This document shows, one piece after another, positions 52,098 to 61,600 of a stretch of DNA of 64,000 nucleotides (positions are counted from its first letter, which is position 1; each line of letters opens with the position of its first letter). Made by a program: the position numbers and the translations under genes. The notes beneath the pieces are model-generated. The model did not search any database and was not told where the DNA came from. It saw only the letters and a program-made list of their open reading frames with translations. The DNA is from Pseudophaeobacter sp965641885 (GTDB lineage Bacteria > Pseudomonadota > Alphaproteobacteria > Rhodobacterales > Rhodobacteraceae), in contig OZ282574.1 of NCBI GenBank assembly GCA_965641885.1, positions 4,340,001-4,404,000 of the forward strand, written 5' to 3'.

Positions 52098-53941
52098 AGA
52101 TAGGCAATCTGATAGACGCGTTTCAGCCGGCCAAGGGGGCTCCGCCCACCACATTGGCGGCTTTCCTTATGTGGTGCCTGTCGGGGGCCTGGCCGATGTT
52201 GGTTTTGGCGGCTGCCTTTTCGGCGATCGCGGGCGCCATGGAGGCAGGCACCGCCTATATTCTGGGGCTGGTGATTGATACGGCGCTGGAGAGTGGACCG
52301 GCGCAGTTCTTTACTATGGCAAATGTTCTGGTGATTCTCGGTGCGCTGGGCTTTTTCCTGATCCTGCGCCCGGTGCTGTTTGGTCTCTCTGCGGCCTCCA
52401 ATGCCATCATCGTGCAGCCCAATGTGAATCCGCTGGTTTTGTCCCGGCTGAACCGCTGGACTCTGGGCCAGTCGGTGCGGTTCTTTGATGACGACTTTGC
52501 GGGACGCATTGCGCAAAAACAGATGCAGACCGCCTCGGCTGTGACCTCGGTCGCCACCGAAGTGATCAATGTGGTGGCCTTTGCACTTGCGTCACTGGTG
52601 GGGTCCATGGCGCTGTTGGGGGCGATTGATCTGCGTATCACCCTGCTGTTTGTAGTCTGGCTGGTGGGCTATTTTGCCCTGATCAGCTGGTTCTTGCCGC
52701 GGGTGCGACAGCGTTCGGGCAAACGGGCGGGCGCGCGGGCCACGGTCTCGGGGCAGGTGGTGGACACCATCACCAATATCAAGACGGTAAAGCTCTTTGC
52801 CCATGCGGCCCATGAAGAGCGCAGCGCCCAGGATGCGATGGTTGATTATCGTGAAACCTCGCTGGATTTTGGCTATCTCGCTGCGGGCTTCCGGTTTTGT
52901 TTGATGACGCTTGCCGGAGTTCTGCCTGTGCTTTTGATCGGGGCCACTTTGCTGTTGTGGCAGGCGGGCTCTGCCACTGAGGGCGATATCGTCGCGGCTG
53001 GGGCCGTGTCGATCCGGATTGCGCAGATGACTGGTTGGGTCAGTTTCACCCTGATGGCGATTTATTCAAACGTGGGTGAGATCGAGAATGGCATGAAGAC
53101 CCTGACCAGACCGGATAGGGTCGAAGACGAAGCCGAAGCCAAACCCCTGAACGTCCCGGCGGGCGAGATCATCTTTGACTCTGTTGGCTTTGCCTATGGT
53201 CGCGACGTGGGGGGCATTCGCAATGTCTCTTTGACGATCAAACCGGGCGAGAAATTGGGCATTGTTGGGGCCTCAGGCGCTGGCAAATCCACCCTCGTTT
53301 CGCTGCTGCTCAGGCTCTATGATGGCGAAGAGGGCAAGATCCGGATCGACGGGCAGGATATCTCGCAGGTGACGCAGGATACATTGCGCAGCCAGATCGG
53401 CATGGTCACGCAGGAAACCGCCATGTTCAACCGCTCGGCGCGCGACAACATCCTGTACGGTCGGCCCGATGCCAGCGAGGCAGAGCTTATTCAGGCTGCC
53501 AAACAGGCCGAGGCGCATGAATTCATTCTTGAGCTCGAAGATGGTCAGGGAAACACCGGCTATGATGCCTTTCTGGGTGAGCGCGGCGTAAAGCTGTCGG
53601 GCGGGCAGCGGCAGCGCATTGCCCTGGCGCGTGCCATCCTGAAGGACGCGCCAATCCTGATCATGGATGAGGCCACCTCGGCGTTGGATTCCGAGGTTGA
53701 GGCGCTGATTCAAAGCGCGCTTGAACGGGTTATGCAGGGCAAGACCGTGCTGGCCATCGCCCACCGTTTGTCGACGTTGAGCGAAATGGACAGGATTATC
53801 GTGATGGAGCAGGGTCAGATCGCCGAGATCGGCAGCCACGTTGAGCTTTTGGCGGCAGGCGGGCTTTATGCGCAGTTCTGGGCCCGTCAATCTGGTGGTT
53901 TCATCTGCACCGACGGGGAAGAAACCGCCGCCGCGGAGTGA
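52094..53941 (+). CDS. ABC exporter, permease-ATPase half-transporter (second subunit)
   Basis: The 615-residue protein has six membrane helices in the first 330 residues and an ATPase domain with Walker A GASGAGKST, signature LSGGQRQR, Walker B ILIMDEATSALD and the switch histidine in AIAHRLST. Both subunits keep the catalytic glutamate, so this pair probably has two consensus ATP sites, unlike many heterodimeric exporters with one degenerate site. It overlaps the first subunit by ATGA. Confidence 0.93.
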   Translation: MKIGNLIDAFQPAKGAPPTTLAAFLMWCLSGAWPMLVLAAAFSAIAGAMEAGTAYILGLVIDTALESGPAQFFTMANVLVILGALGFFLILRPVLFGLSAASNAIIVQPNVNPLVLSRLNRWTLGQSVRFFDDDFAGRIAQKQMQTASAVTSVATEVINVVAFALASLVGSMALLGAIDLRITLLFVVWLVGYFALISWFLPRVRQRSGKRAGARATVSGQVVDTITNIKTVKLFAHAAHEERSAQDAMVDYRETSLDFGYLAAGFRFCLMTLAGVLPVLLIGATLLLWQAGSATEGDIVAAGAVSIRIAQMTGWVSFTLMAIYSNVGEIENGMKTLTRPDRVEDEAEAKPLNVPAGEIIFDSVGFAYGRDVGGIRNVSLTIKPGEKLGIVGASGAGKSTLVSLLLRLYDGEEGKIRIDGQDISQVTQDTLRSQIGMVTQETAMFNRSARDNILYGRPDASEAELIQAAKQAEAHEFILELEDGQGNTGYDAFLGERGVKLSGGQRQRIALARAILKDAPILIMDEATSALDSEVEALIQSALERVMQGKTVLAIAHRLSTLSEMDRIIVMEQGQIAEIGSHVELLAAGGLYAQFWARQSGGFICTDGEETAAAE

Positions 53942-54043
53942 ATTGCCAGGATATTGCGGCCCAATTACAGAAAACCCGTTTTTCAGGCGCGAAAGCCGGG
54001 TTTTTACCTTTTTTCATTGGGCCGCAGTCGCTATCTAGCCCAG

Positions 54044-55291
54044 ATGGAAAACGTAGCCAGAACCACAGCAACGATCACCCGGCTTGGCCATCAAGGCGAC
54101 GGTGTCGCCCTCGGTCCTCTTTTTGCCCCCCGTACCCTGCCAGATGAGCAGGTCAGCGGTGTGCAGGAGGGGTCTCAGTTGACCGATATCCGCATTGAAA
54201 CCCCGTCAGAGCACCGCATTCAGGCGCCGTGCCGCCACTACAAATCCTGCGGCGGCTGCCAGCTGCAGCATGCCAGCGATGATTTTGTCGCCGACTGGAA
54301 GCTGGGCGTTGTCAAAACGGCGCTTGCAGCACAGGGGCTTGAGACGACGTTTCGTCCCATCCATACTTCGCCGGCCCAGTCACGTCGCCGCGCCACATTG
54401 GCAGTGCGCCGCACCAAAAAGGGCGCCATGGCTGGATTTCACGGCCGGGCCTCTGGTGTCATCACCCCGATCCCCGATTGTCTGCTGCTTGACCCGGCGC
54501 TGATTGCCGCGATTCCGCTGGCCGAGGCGCTGGCAATGGCAGGCGCAAGCCGCAAAACGCCCTTGTCTGTGACGCTGACGACCTCTGAGACAGGTCTCGA
54601 CGTGCTGGTGCGCGAGGGCAAGCCGCTCGACAGCACTCTGCGGGGGACGCTTGCGGCGCTGGCAGGAGAGCACGGGGTTGCGCGCCTCACCTGGGAAGAT
54701 GAGCAGGTTGCGATGGAGCAGCCACCGCTGCAGGCCTTTGGCACAGCCCGCGTTTGCACCCCGGCCGGATCCTTTTTGCAGGCCACCCGCGACGGCGAGG
54801 CGGCCTTGCTGACCTCGGTGCTGGAAATCACCAAGGGCGCCAAGCGGATCGTCGACTTTTTTGCCGGTTGCGGCACCTTCTCGCTGCCGCTGGCCGCCGG
54901 GGCCGAGGTCTATGCGCTGGAAAGCGAGCGTGACATGATCGAGGCCATGCAGGCAGGCTGGCGACAGGGCAAGGGCATGAAAAAGCTCACGGCTGAGGTG
55001 CGGGATCTGTTCCGCAATCCGCTGTTGCCCGAAGACCTCAAACCCTTTGGCGCCTTTTATGAGGCGGCGGTGATTGACCCGCCCCGCGCGGGCGCCGAGG
55101 CACAGGTGACGCAACTGGCGGCCGCAAGAATGCCGGTGATTGCCTATGTCTCGTGCAACCCTGTGAGTTTTGCCCGCGATGCAAAGATCCTTGTGGCGGC
55201 AGGCTATCGCCTCAACTGGGTGCAGGTGGTTGACCAGTTCAGATGGTCAGCCCATACCGAAGTGGTCGCCAGTTTCACACTGGATGGCTGA
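54044..55291 (+). CDS. class I SAM-dependent RNA methyltransferase (RlmD/TrmA family)
   Basis: The 415-residue protein forms m5U in RNA. It has the short TRAM-like N-terminus (TRLGHQGDGVA), a 4Fe-4S cysteine set CRHYKSCGGC plus a later cysteine in IPDCLLLDP, the AdoMet block VDFFAGCGTFSLPLA and the catalytic YVSCNP loop near residue 367 with the nucleophile cysteine. Alphaproteobacterial members are usually assigned to 23S rRNA, but the exact site cannot be read off. ATG 54044 is taken rather than an upstream reading. Confidence 0.88.
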   Translation: MENVARTTATITRLGHQGDGVALGPLFAPRTLPDEQVSGVQEGSQLTDIRIETPSEHRIQAPCRHYKSCGGCQLQHASDDFVADWKLGVVKTALAAQGLETTFRPIHTSPAQSRRRATLAVRRTKKGAMAGFHGRASGVITPIPDCLLLDPALIAAIPLAEALAMAGASRKTPLSVTLTTSETGLDVLVREGKPLDSTLRGTLAALAGEHGVARLTWEDEQVAMEQPPLQAFGTARVCTPAGSFLQATRDGEAALLTSVLEITKGAKRIVDFFAGCGTFSLPLAAGAEVYALESERDMIEAMQAGWRQGKGMKKLTAEVRDLFRNPLLPEDLKPFGAFYEAAVIDPPRAGAEAQVTQLAAARMPVIAYVSCNPVSFARDAKILVAAGYRLNWVQVVDQFRWSAHTEVVASFTLDG

Positions 55292-55333
55292 TTGCTGTTA
55301 CCCCGCACTGGGACCGAATTTGGAAAGACCCTG

Positions 55334-56149
55334 ATGACCGTGACACACCGCCTGAGCAGGCTTTTGGAAAGCTCAAATTTTACCCGTGTTATCATGGCGG
55401 TGATCATGGTCAACGCCGTCACACTGGGGCTTGAGACCTCAGAGGTGGTGATGGGGCAGTTTGGCAATCTGATACATCTGATCGACAACATCTGCCTCAG
55501 CATTTTTGTCGTCGAGATCCTGATCAAACTCATTGTGCGGCGCTTCAGATTTTTCCTCAGTGGCTGGAGCCTGTTTGATTTTGTCATCGTTGGTGTGGCG
55601 CTGATCCCCGGCGCGCAGGGGTTCTCGGTCCTGCGGGCCCTGCGTATCCTCAGGGTGCTGCGGGTCATTTCGGTGGCCCCCAGCCTGCGCCGGGTGGTTG
55701 AAGGATTTGTCACAGCGCTGCCGGGCATGGGCTCGGTGTTTTTGCTGATGGCGATCATTTTCTACATTGGCTCGGTGATGGCGACCAAATTGTTTGGCAC
55801 CAGCTTCCCAGAGTGGTTTGGCACGCTTGGGCGGTCGGGGTATTCTCTGTTCCAGATCATGACGCTGGAAAGCTGGTCGATGGGTATCGTGCGCCCGGTG
55901 ATGGAGGTCTACCCCTATGCCTGGGCCTTCTTTGTGCCCTTCATTATGGTCACCACCTTTGCGGTGGTGAACCTGCTGGTGGGTCTGATCGTCAACTCGA
56001 TGCAGGACGCCCATTCCGCCGAAGAGGGTGAGCGCACCGACGCCTATCGCGACGAGGTTCTGGAACGGCTTAAAGGCATCGAGGCGCGCCTCACTGTGGC
56101 AGAGCTGCCAAAGCAGGCCCCCTCTGTGCAGCCAGACAGCAAGTTGTGA
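55334..56149 (+). CDS. voltage-gated sodium channel, NavAb/NaChBac type
   Basis: The 271-residue protein is a single-domain six-helix cation channel that would assemble as a tetramer in the inner membrane. The S4 sensor LRALRILRVLRV (near residues 98-112) has four arginines at every third position. The pore loop reads TLESWSMG at residues 177-184, the same filter as the crystallised NavAb channel, which is sodium selective. The C-terminus has a soluble acidic segment that may form the usual coiled coil. GGAAAG precedes the ATG. Such channels occur in marine bacteria; the role is probably in pH or motility physiology. Confidence 0.92.
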   Translation: MTVTHRLSRLLESSNFTRVIMAVIMVNAVTLGLETSEVVMGQFGNLIHLIDNICLSIFVVEILIKLIVRRFRFFLSGWSLFDFVIVGVALIPGAQGFSVLRALRILRVLRVISVAPSLRRVVEGFVTALPGMGSVFLLMAIIFYIGSVMATKLFGTSFPEWFGTLGRSGYSLFQIMTLESWSMGIVRPVMEVYPYAWAFFVPFIMVTTFAVVNLLVGLIVNSMQDAHSAEEGERTDAYRDEVLERLKGIEARLTVAELPKQAPSVQPDSKL

Positions 56150-56214
56150 TTTTGATTTTCCCGTGATTCGGGGTATGGCGCTGAAAAGGCGAGCAGGCCA
56201 GACAGGAACGAGAC

Positions 56215-56739
56215 ATGGACAGACGAGCATTTGGATTGAGCGCAGTTGCCAGCCTGGCAGTTTCAGGCTGCGGCTCATCAAACTATGCAAGCCGATTCAA
56301 GACTTATAACGGCCCAGAAGTGACCAGCGTTGTGGTCAACAAAGGCGCGCGTAAGGTTTATCTTCTGAACGGTGAAGATGTCCTGCGGGAATTCAAGATG
56401 GATCTCGGCTTTGCCCCCCAGGGCCCAAAGCAGGTCGAAGGGGACGGAAAAACTCCCGAAGGGCTGTACCGGATCGACCGCCGCAATCCCAATAGCGCCT
56501 TTCATCTGTCGATTGGGATTTCCTATCCCAGTGTCGCAGACCGGGCTCGTGCAAAAAAGCTAGGGAAGCGCCCTGGCGGCGAGATTTTCATCCACGGTGA
56601 GCCCAACAATGCAAAAGCCCGCAAGCGCGCTGCACGGGTGTCCGATTGGACCGCAGGCTGTATCGCGGTGAGAAATGAAGAGATCGAGGAGATCTACGCC
56701 ATGGTGACGGATGGCACGCCAATTGCGCTGAGGTCCTGA
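56215..56739 (+). CDS. L,D-transpeptidase (YkuD) lipoprotein
   Basis: The 174-residue protein starts MDRRAFGLSAVASLAVSGCG, combining a twin-arginine-like start with a lipobox (VSGC), so it is likely an envelope lipoprotein. The YkuD catalytic block is IFIHGEP followed by SDWTAGCIAVRN with the nucleophile cysteine. YkuD enzymes make 3-3 peptidoglycan cross-links or attach proteins to the wall. A second YkuD gene is 0.8 kb downstream. A terminator follows. Confidence 0.92.
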   Translation: MDRRAFGLSAVASLAVSGCGSSNYASRFKTYNGPEVTSVVVNKGARKVYLLNGEDVLREFKMDLGFAPQGPKQVEGDGKTPEGLYRIDRRNPNSAFHLSIGISYPSVADRARAKKLGKRPGGEIFIHGEPNNAKARKRAARVSDWTAGCIAVRNEEIEEIYAMVTDGTPIALRS

Positions 56740-56802
56740 TCTGAGCCCGCTTCAGTTCCGCTGACAGCGCAGAATATCATCGCAGTGTAAGCCAGATAAA
56801 CA

Positions 56803-56829
56803 AAAGGGGCCGTTGCGGCCCCTCTTTTT
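56803..56829 (+). terminator. terminator between the YkuD gene and the convergent CAP gene
   Basis: AGGGGCCG (56805-56812) pairs with CGGCCCCT (56816-56823) around a TTG loop, followed by CTTTTTA. Read from the other side it has TTTTG, so it may serve both converging genes. Confidence 0.8.
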
Positions 56830-56859
56830 ATGGATCTCTATGGGTCCTTTTGTGTTGGC

Positions 56860-57354
56860 CTAGTTGGCCATCACCAGTGTCCACCAGATCTTGCCGTTGG
56901 ACTCCTGCAAGCCGGAAAAGCCCATATTGGTTGCTTTTGGATCCAGAATAACGGCACGCGTGCTGGGATCCTCCATCCAGGCTGTCAGGGTCTGCAGCTC
57001 GTTCTCAAAGGTCTCTGAGATGTTTTCGCCCAGAACGGTCCCAGGGTAGCCGGTACGCGCGACGCGGTCCAAAGGCGATGAGCCGTCAGAGCCAAAATGC
57101 CAGGGTCGGTTTTGCACCGACATATCGCGGGAATGGGTGGCGGCTGCCGCATTCAGTTGTGCGTTCAGCTGTAGCTGCGGCTTCGAGGATGCCTGACGCA
57201 AAGCATTGACGGAATCTAGCATGCGCAACTGCACTTTTCCCTCATTGCGGATGCGGTAGACCTTGCTGTTGCCTTCGCCAGAGTAAGAGGTCGGCGTACA
57301 GGCAGCTGCCAGGGTCAGGGCTGCGGCCACTAGGGTCAGAAAAACGCGCTTCAT
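56860..57354 (-). CDS. CAP (SCP/PR1) domain lipoprotein
   Basis: The 164-residue protein has a signal peptide ending in the lipobox LAAAC near residue 18 and a CAP domain: LNAAAATHSRDMSVQNRPWHFG, GENISETFENE and WMEDPSTRAVILDPKATNMGF. The function of bacterial CAP proteins is unknown, though several are linked to the cell wall. It lies between two YkuD genes and is divergent from the second. The start is placed at ATG 57354, where a GAGAGG site is present. Confidence 0.88.
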   Translation of the reverse strand: MKRVFLTLVAAALTLAAACTPTSYSGEGNSKVYRIRNEGKVQLRMLDSVNALRQASSKPQLQLNAQLNAAAATHSRDMSVQNRPWHFGSDGSSPLDRVARTGYPGTVLGENISETFENELQTLTAWMEDPSTRAVILDPKATNMGFSGLQESNGKIWWTLVMAN

Positions 57355-57522
57355 CTTGCCTCTCGCTCTATCATTGGTTTCAGCACTTATCCTTCCTGTG
57401 GCATCTGCGCAAACAGGACAGCAGCAATTTGCCAAGAAATTTCATGGTTTGATTTGCGACTGAGGCTTTCTGGCCATATCATGTCGGCCAGCCCGTATAG
57501 AAATGCGCAGGATATATTTCAA

Positions 57523-58143
57523 ATGACCCGTACCCCCTTTAAAGGCAGCACGCGCCGGCACTTCCTTGCCGGATCGGCCGCCATAATTGCCACGCCTGCT
57601 TTGTCACAACTGGCGCCAAATTCCGATGAAGAACAAGCCTTTGACCCTCTGCGCCCACCACCCGAACCGGAGGCTCCTGTCCAGCGCAATATCTCGGCTT
57701 TTCGGGCAAAGCGGTGGCAGCCTTACTTCGATCATCTGAAAAAAGGAGCGATTCTCGTCGATATCGACAGCCGCGCTTTGCACTACTGGTCTGAAGATGG
57801 GAATAACTACAGACTTTTCCCCTCATCGGTGCCTTTGTCTGATGATCTGACCCGCAGGGGACGTACGTCAATTACCCGTAAAGTCGATGGTCCTGGCTGG
57901 GCGCCAACGCCAAATATGCTCAAGCGCAATCCCGAATGGCCGTCCTATATTCCTCCGGGTCCAGATAACCCATTGGGAACACACGCTTTATATCTAAGCT
58001 GGAAGTATTATCGCATCCACGGAACACACGATACGCGCAAGATTGGCCGCAAATCATCCAATGGCTGCATTGGTCTCTATAACGAGCACATTTCGGAACT
58101 CTTTGCTATGGCCACGGTGGGCACTCAAGTGTTGCTAATTTGA
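57523..58143 (+). CDS. L,D-transpeptidase (YkuD), Tat-type signal
   Basis: The 206-residue protein begins with a twin-arginine signal (STRRHFLAGSAAIIATPALS). The YkuD domain ends with YYRIHGTHDTRKIGRKSSNG followed by CIGLYN, giving the HGTH and SxGC motifs with the catalytic cysteine. It is distinct in length and signal from the YkuD lipoprotein upstream. ATG 57523 is used because earlier in-frame starts lack a ribosome site and would extend the signal oddly. Confidence 0.9.
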   Translation: MTRTPFKGSTRRHFLAGSAAIIATPALSQLAPNSDEEQAFDPLRPPPEPEAPVQRNISAFRAKRWQPYFDHLKKGAILVDIDSRALHYWSEDGNNYRLFPSSVPLSDDLTRRGRTSITRKVDGPGWAPTPNMLKRNPEWPSYIPPGPDNPLGTHALYLSWKYYRIHGTHDTRKIGRKSSNGCIGLYNEHISELFAMATVGTQVLLI

Positions 58144-58280
58144 CGACAAAGCCATTTGGGAAAGGTGGGAAACATCAACAAGCAATTGCAATTCCCCGCT
58201 TTTACTGGTTAGAAAAAATCACGAGGTAAGTCTTGGGTGCGTAGATCATTTTAGGGTCTGCGCGAATTCTGGAGGTTAAC

Positions 58281-58463
58281 ATGAACAAACTTGTACTCGC
58301 AGCCGCTCTGACCGCCGCTGCATCCACCGCTACTGCTGGCAACCTGGCAGAGCCTATCGTTGAGCCCGTAGTAATCGAAGAAGCTGCTACAAGCTCTTCC
58401 AGCGGCATCCTGCTGCCCCTGCTGCTGCTGGTTCTGGTCGGCGCGGCTGTTGCAAGCAGCTAA
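58281..58463 (+). CDS. small exported or membrane protein
   Basis: The 60-residue protein has a signal-like start (MNKLVLAAALTAAASTATAG), a short acidic middle (EPIVEPVVIEEA) and a hydrophobic C-terminal helix (ILLPLLLLVLVGAAVA). GGAGG precedes the ATG and a strong terminator follows, so it is its own transcription unit. Similar small proteins in this group are often labelled ferrochelatase in databases because they lie near hemH, but nothing here is a haem enzyme. The function is unknown. Confidence 0.85.
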   Translation: MNKLVLAAALTAAASTATAGNLAEPIVEPVVIEEAATSSSSGILLPLLLLVLVGAAVASS

Positions 58464-58483
58464 TTGCTCTGCATAAGATTTTA

Positions 58484-58514
58484 AAAAGGCGGTGGTTTTC
58501 CACCGCCTTTTTTA
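58484..58514 (+). terminator. rho-independent terminator after the small membrane protein
   Basis: AAGGCGGTGG (58486-58495) pairs perfectly with CCACCGCCTT (58500-58509) across a TTTT loop, followed by a T tract. Confidence 0.9.
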
Positions 58515-58608
58515 TTGTCTGAACCATACGTCACCAGTGAGAGCCTTTCAGGCAGAAGGCAGGCCCGGATCTGAGTCCGAGCCTGGCGCAGTGTTTTATA
58601 ATGCGCAA

Positions 58609-61600
58609 TCAGCGCCCAGAGCGCCCAGCCACCTCTGACAGGATCCCATCCAGGGTGGAGAGAATCATCTCAACCCCTTCGGCGTCGATGGTCAGCGGTG
58701 GGCGGATCTTCAGGATATTGTCCCTGGGGCCTTCGCTGCCGATCAGGATGCGGTGATCACGCATCCGGTTCTTCACGTAGGAACACAGCCCTGTGGCCTC
58801 TGTGCCATCCGCCTCGATCAGCTCCAGCCCCAGAAACAACCCCATGCCGCGGATGTCGCCGACACAGGGGTGCTTGCGCTCCAGTGCCTTGAGCCCGGCA
58901 ATCAGCTCGGCGCCCATCAGGCGGGCATTCTGCTGAAGGCCCTCGTCATCGACAATATCCAGCACCTCTTTGCCAATGCGGCAGGACAGGGTTGAGCCGC
59001 CAAAGGTAGAAAAGAACTCTGGCCCCTGTGCAAAGCTGTCGGCGATGGCACGGGTGGTGACCAGCACACCGATGGGATGGCCGTTACCAATGGGTTTGCC
59101 CAGGACCACAATGTCCGGGCTGGCCTCTTGGTGCTCAAAGCCAAAGTAATAGTCGCCCAGCCGCCCCAATCCGGTTTGCACCTCATCCGCGATACAGATG
59201 CCGCCTGCGGCCCGGATCTTTTGATAGACCGCCGCCAGATAGCCTTTGGGCGGGATGATCTGGCCTCCAACCGAGGGGAAGGTCTCGGCGATAAAACCGG
59301 CAAGGCCGTGCCCCCGCGCCTGCAGCGCTGCGATGGCCGGGTCTACCAGATCGGCATATTTCTGTGCCCGGCCTGGATCGTTCCGTTTGAAGGACCCGCG
59401 ATAGTCGTCGGCCACCGCAACCAGCTCAACCCAGTCGGATTTGCCAATGCCGCCCCTGGCGTTGAACTTATAGGCAGAGACATCAATCGCCCCGGTGGTG
59501 TTGCCGTGGTAGCCGTGGTTCGGTGTCACCATGCCTTTGGCGCCCGTATGCGCCCGTGCCAGACGCAGGGCCAGCTCATTGGCCTCGCTGCCGGAATTCA
59601 CGAAAAAGCAGACCTGCAGGTGGTCGGGCATCTTTGACAGGATTTTGTCGGCAAAGGCTGTTTGCGCCGGGTGCAGATAGCGGGTGTTCGAGTTCATCCG
59701 CTTCAGCTGATCCGCCGCTACAGCCTGGATGCGGGGATGGGCATGACCCACGTGTGGCACGTTGTTATAGGCATCCAGATAGGGCCGCCCCCATTCGTCA
59801 AACAGATGGTGCTTCCAGCCGCGCAGCGGCATCACCGGATCCGCATATGTCAGGCTGAGGTTGTCGCCAAAATGATCGCGGCGGCCCTGACGGATCTTGT
59901 CCTTGTTGGTGGGTTCATAGCGACATTTGTCGTCCGCCAGATTGAGCAGTGCTGCCGGATTGGGGCAGAGGGCGCGCCACAGATACATCTCGTCAGGGTC
60001 GCCAACGCCGGGCCAGTCGGCCTCAATGCCTTCGGTGGTGAGTGCGAGCTGGAAATGCACATGCGGCGCCCAGCCGCCATTCATGCTGGCATCTCCCAAC
60101 TGGCAGAATTCAGCACCTTTCTCGATCCGGTCACCGGGCTGCAGCCGGTCACAGCATTCAGGGTTGAGGTGGCCGTAAAGCGTATAAAAGACATCACCCG
60201 CAGGGGTTTCATGGCGCAGGATGATCACCCCGCCATAATCCAGATGCCCGGTGCGATTCTCGACGACAAAGACCTCGCCCGCCAGCGGTGCAAACATCGG
60301 CGTGGCGGCCGGCGCAAAGGCATCTACCGCCAGATGCACCGTGCGCCGGTCGCTGGCCTTGTAGGGGCCTTTGCGAAAGGCGGGCTCGGCGTAGATCAGG
60401 CGCGGCTCATGGTAGTAGCCCAGCCAGATGCGCCCCGCGTCCTCAAATTCTTCCCCGACGCGGGCAGCCTCGGCAAGGGGCATATCAAACGGGTTCTGCG
60501 GCCATGTTGAATTTTCAACTGAAAGCGACCCCATAGGAGCGTCCGCCAGATCCTCGCCCATCAGTGGGGCGAAATTGCCGCGCTGGGCGTCCAGCCAGGC
60601 CATGACACGATCCGCGCCCTCTACAACGGGCATATCGCAGGCGGCCCGCAACCTGGCCCTGAGCAAACCCGGGTGGATCTGCGTGCCTTCCAGAAAGCGC
60701 CAGGCGGGGGCCTGCGAGATGGTCACATAGGGATCATCTGGGGTCTCAATGGCCATCAGGGTAGAGTTCACCACGCTGACCGCCAGTCGCGTGCGCAACA
60801 ATGGCCAGACCAGATCCACCTCTTGTGGCGTCAGCGCATAGGCGCTGTGATATCCGGCGACCAGCGCTGCCAGCGCGCCCTCGGGGTCCGCGTGATCCAG
60901 CACCACATAGGCGGCGGCAATCGCGAGGTCGAAAATGCGCGGCGCTGCACACATATCGCCCAGATCAATCAGGCCAGAGACATGCCGCGGCTCTGTCAGG
61001 GAGCCCGCGACCATGATGTTATAGTCATTGGCATCGTTGTGGATGGCCTGCTTTGGCAGTTGCTGTAAAACAGGCACTAATGTTGCAAAATCCGTGGTGA
61101 TATCGCGAATGATTTGCTGTCGTCGGGGATCTGCAATGCTGTTGATCTCATCGCCAACCCATGCCGCGCGCATCAGATCCCATTTGAAATCGCGCTCGAG
61201 ACTGGGATGGAGAAAGTCGGCCAGCGCCTGACCTGCGCCACCAAGAGTCGCGCCGACCTCATGGATCAGGGCCAGAGATTTAGGGGCGCAGGTGGCATAG
61301 CACTGGCCCGGCAGGCATTCGAGAACCCAGGTCAGGCGTGTGTCGCCGTTTTCATCCACCACCGCCAGCATGTCAGCGCCGTCTAAGGCTGCGATGACGC
61401 GCGGGCAAGGCAGGTCAGGCGCGCGGCTGGCGATATGTTGAAAGGCCTGCAGCTGCATCTCGACCAGCCAGTCGGCGCAGCCGGGGCGCATGGCCTTTAG
61501 GATGTAGCCACGGCCATCGCTGGCCTGCGCCTTAAAGTTCAGATCATATTCGCCGTCCAGCTGGCTGAGTTCAGCCGTGATGCCCCAATGGGATTTGAAG

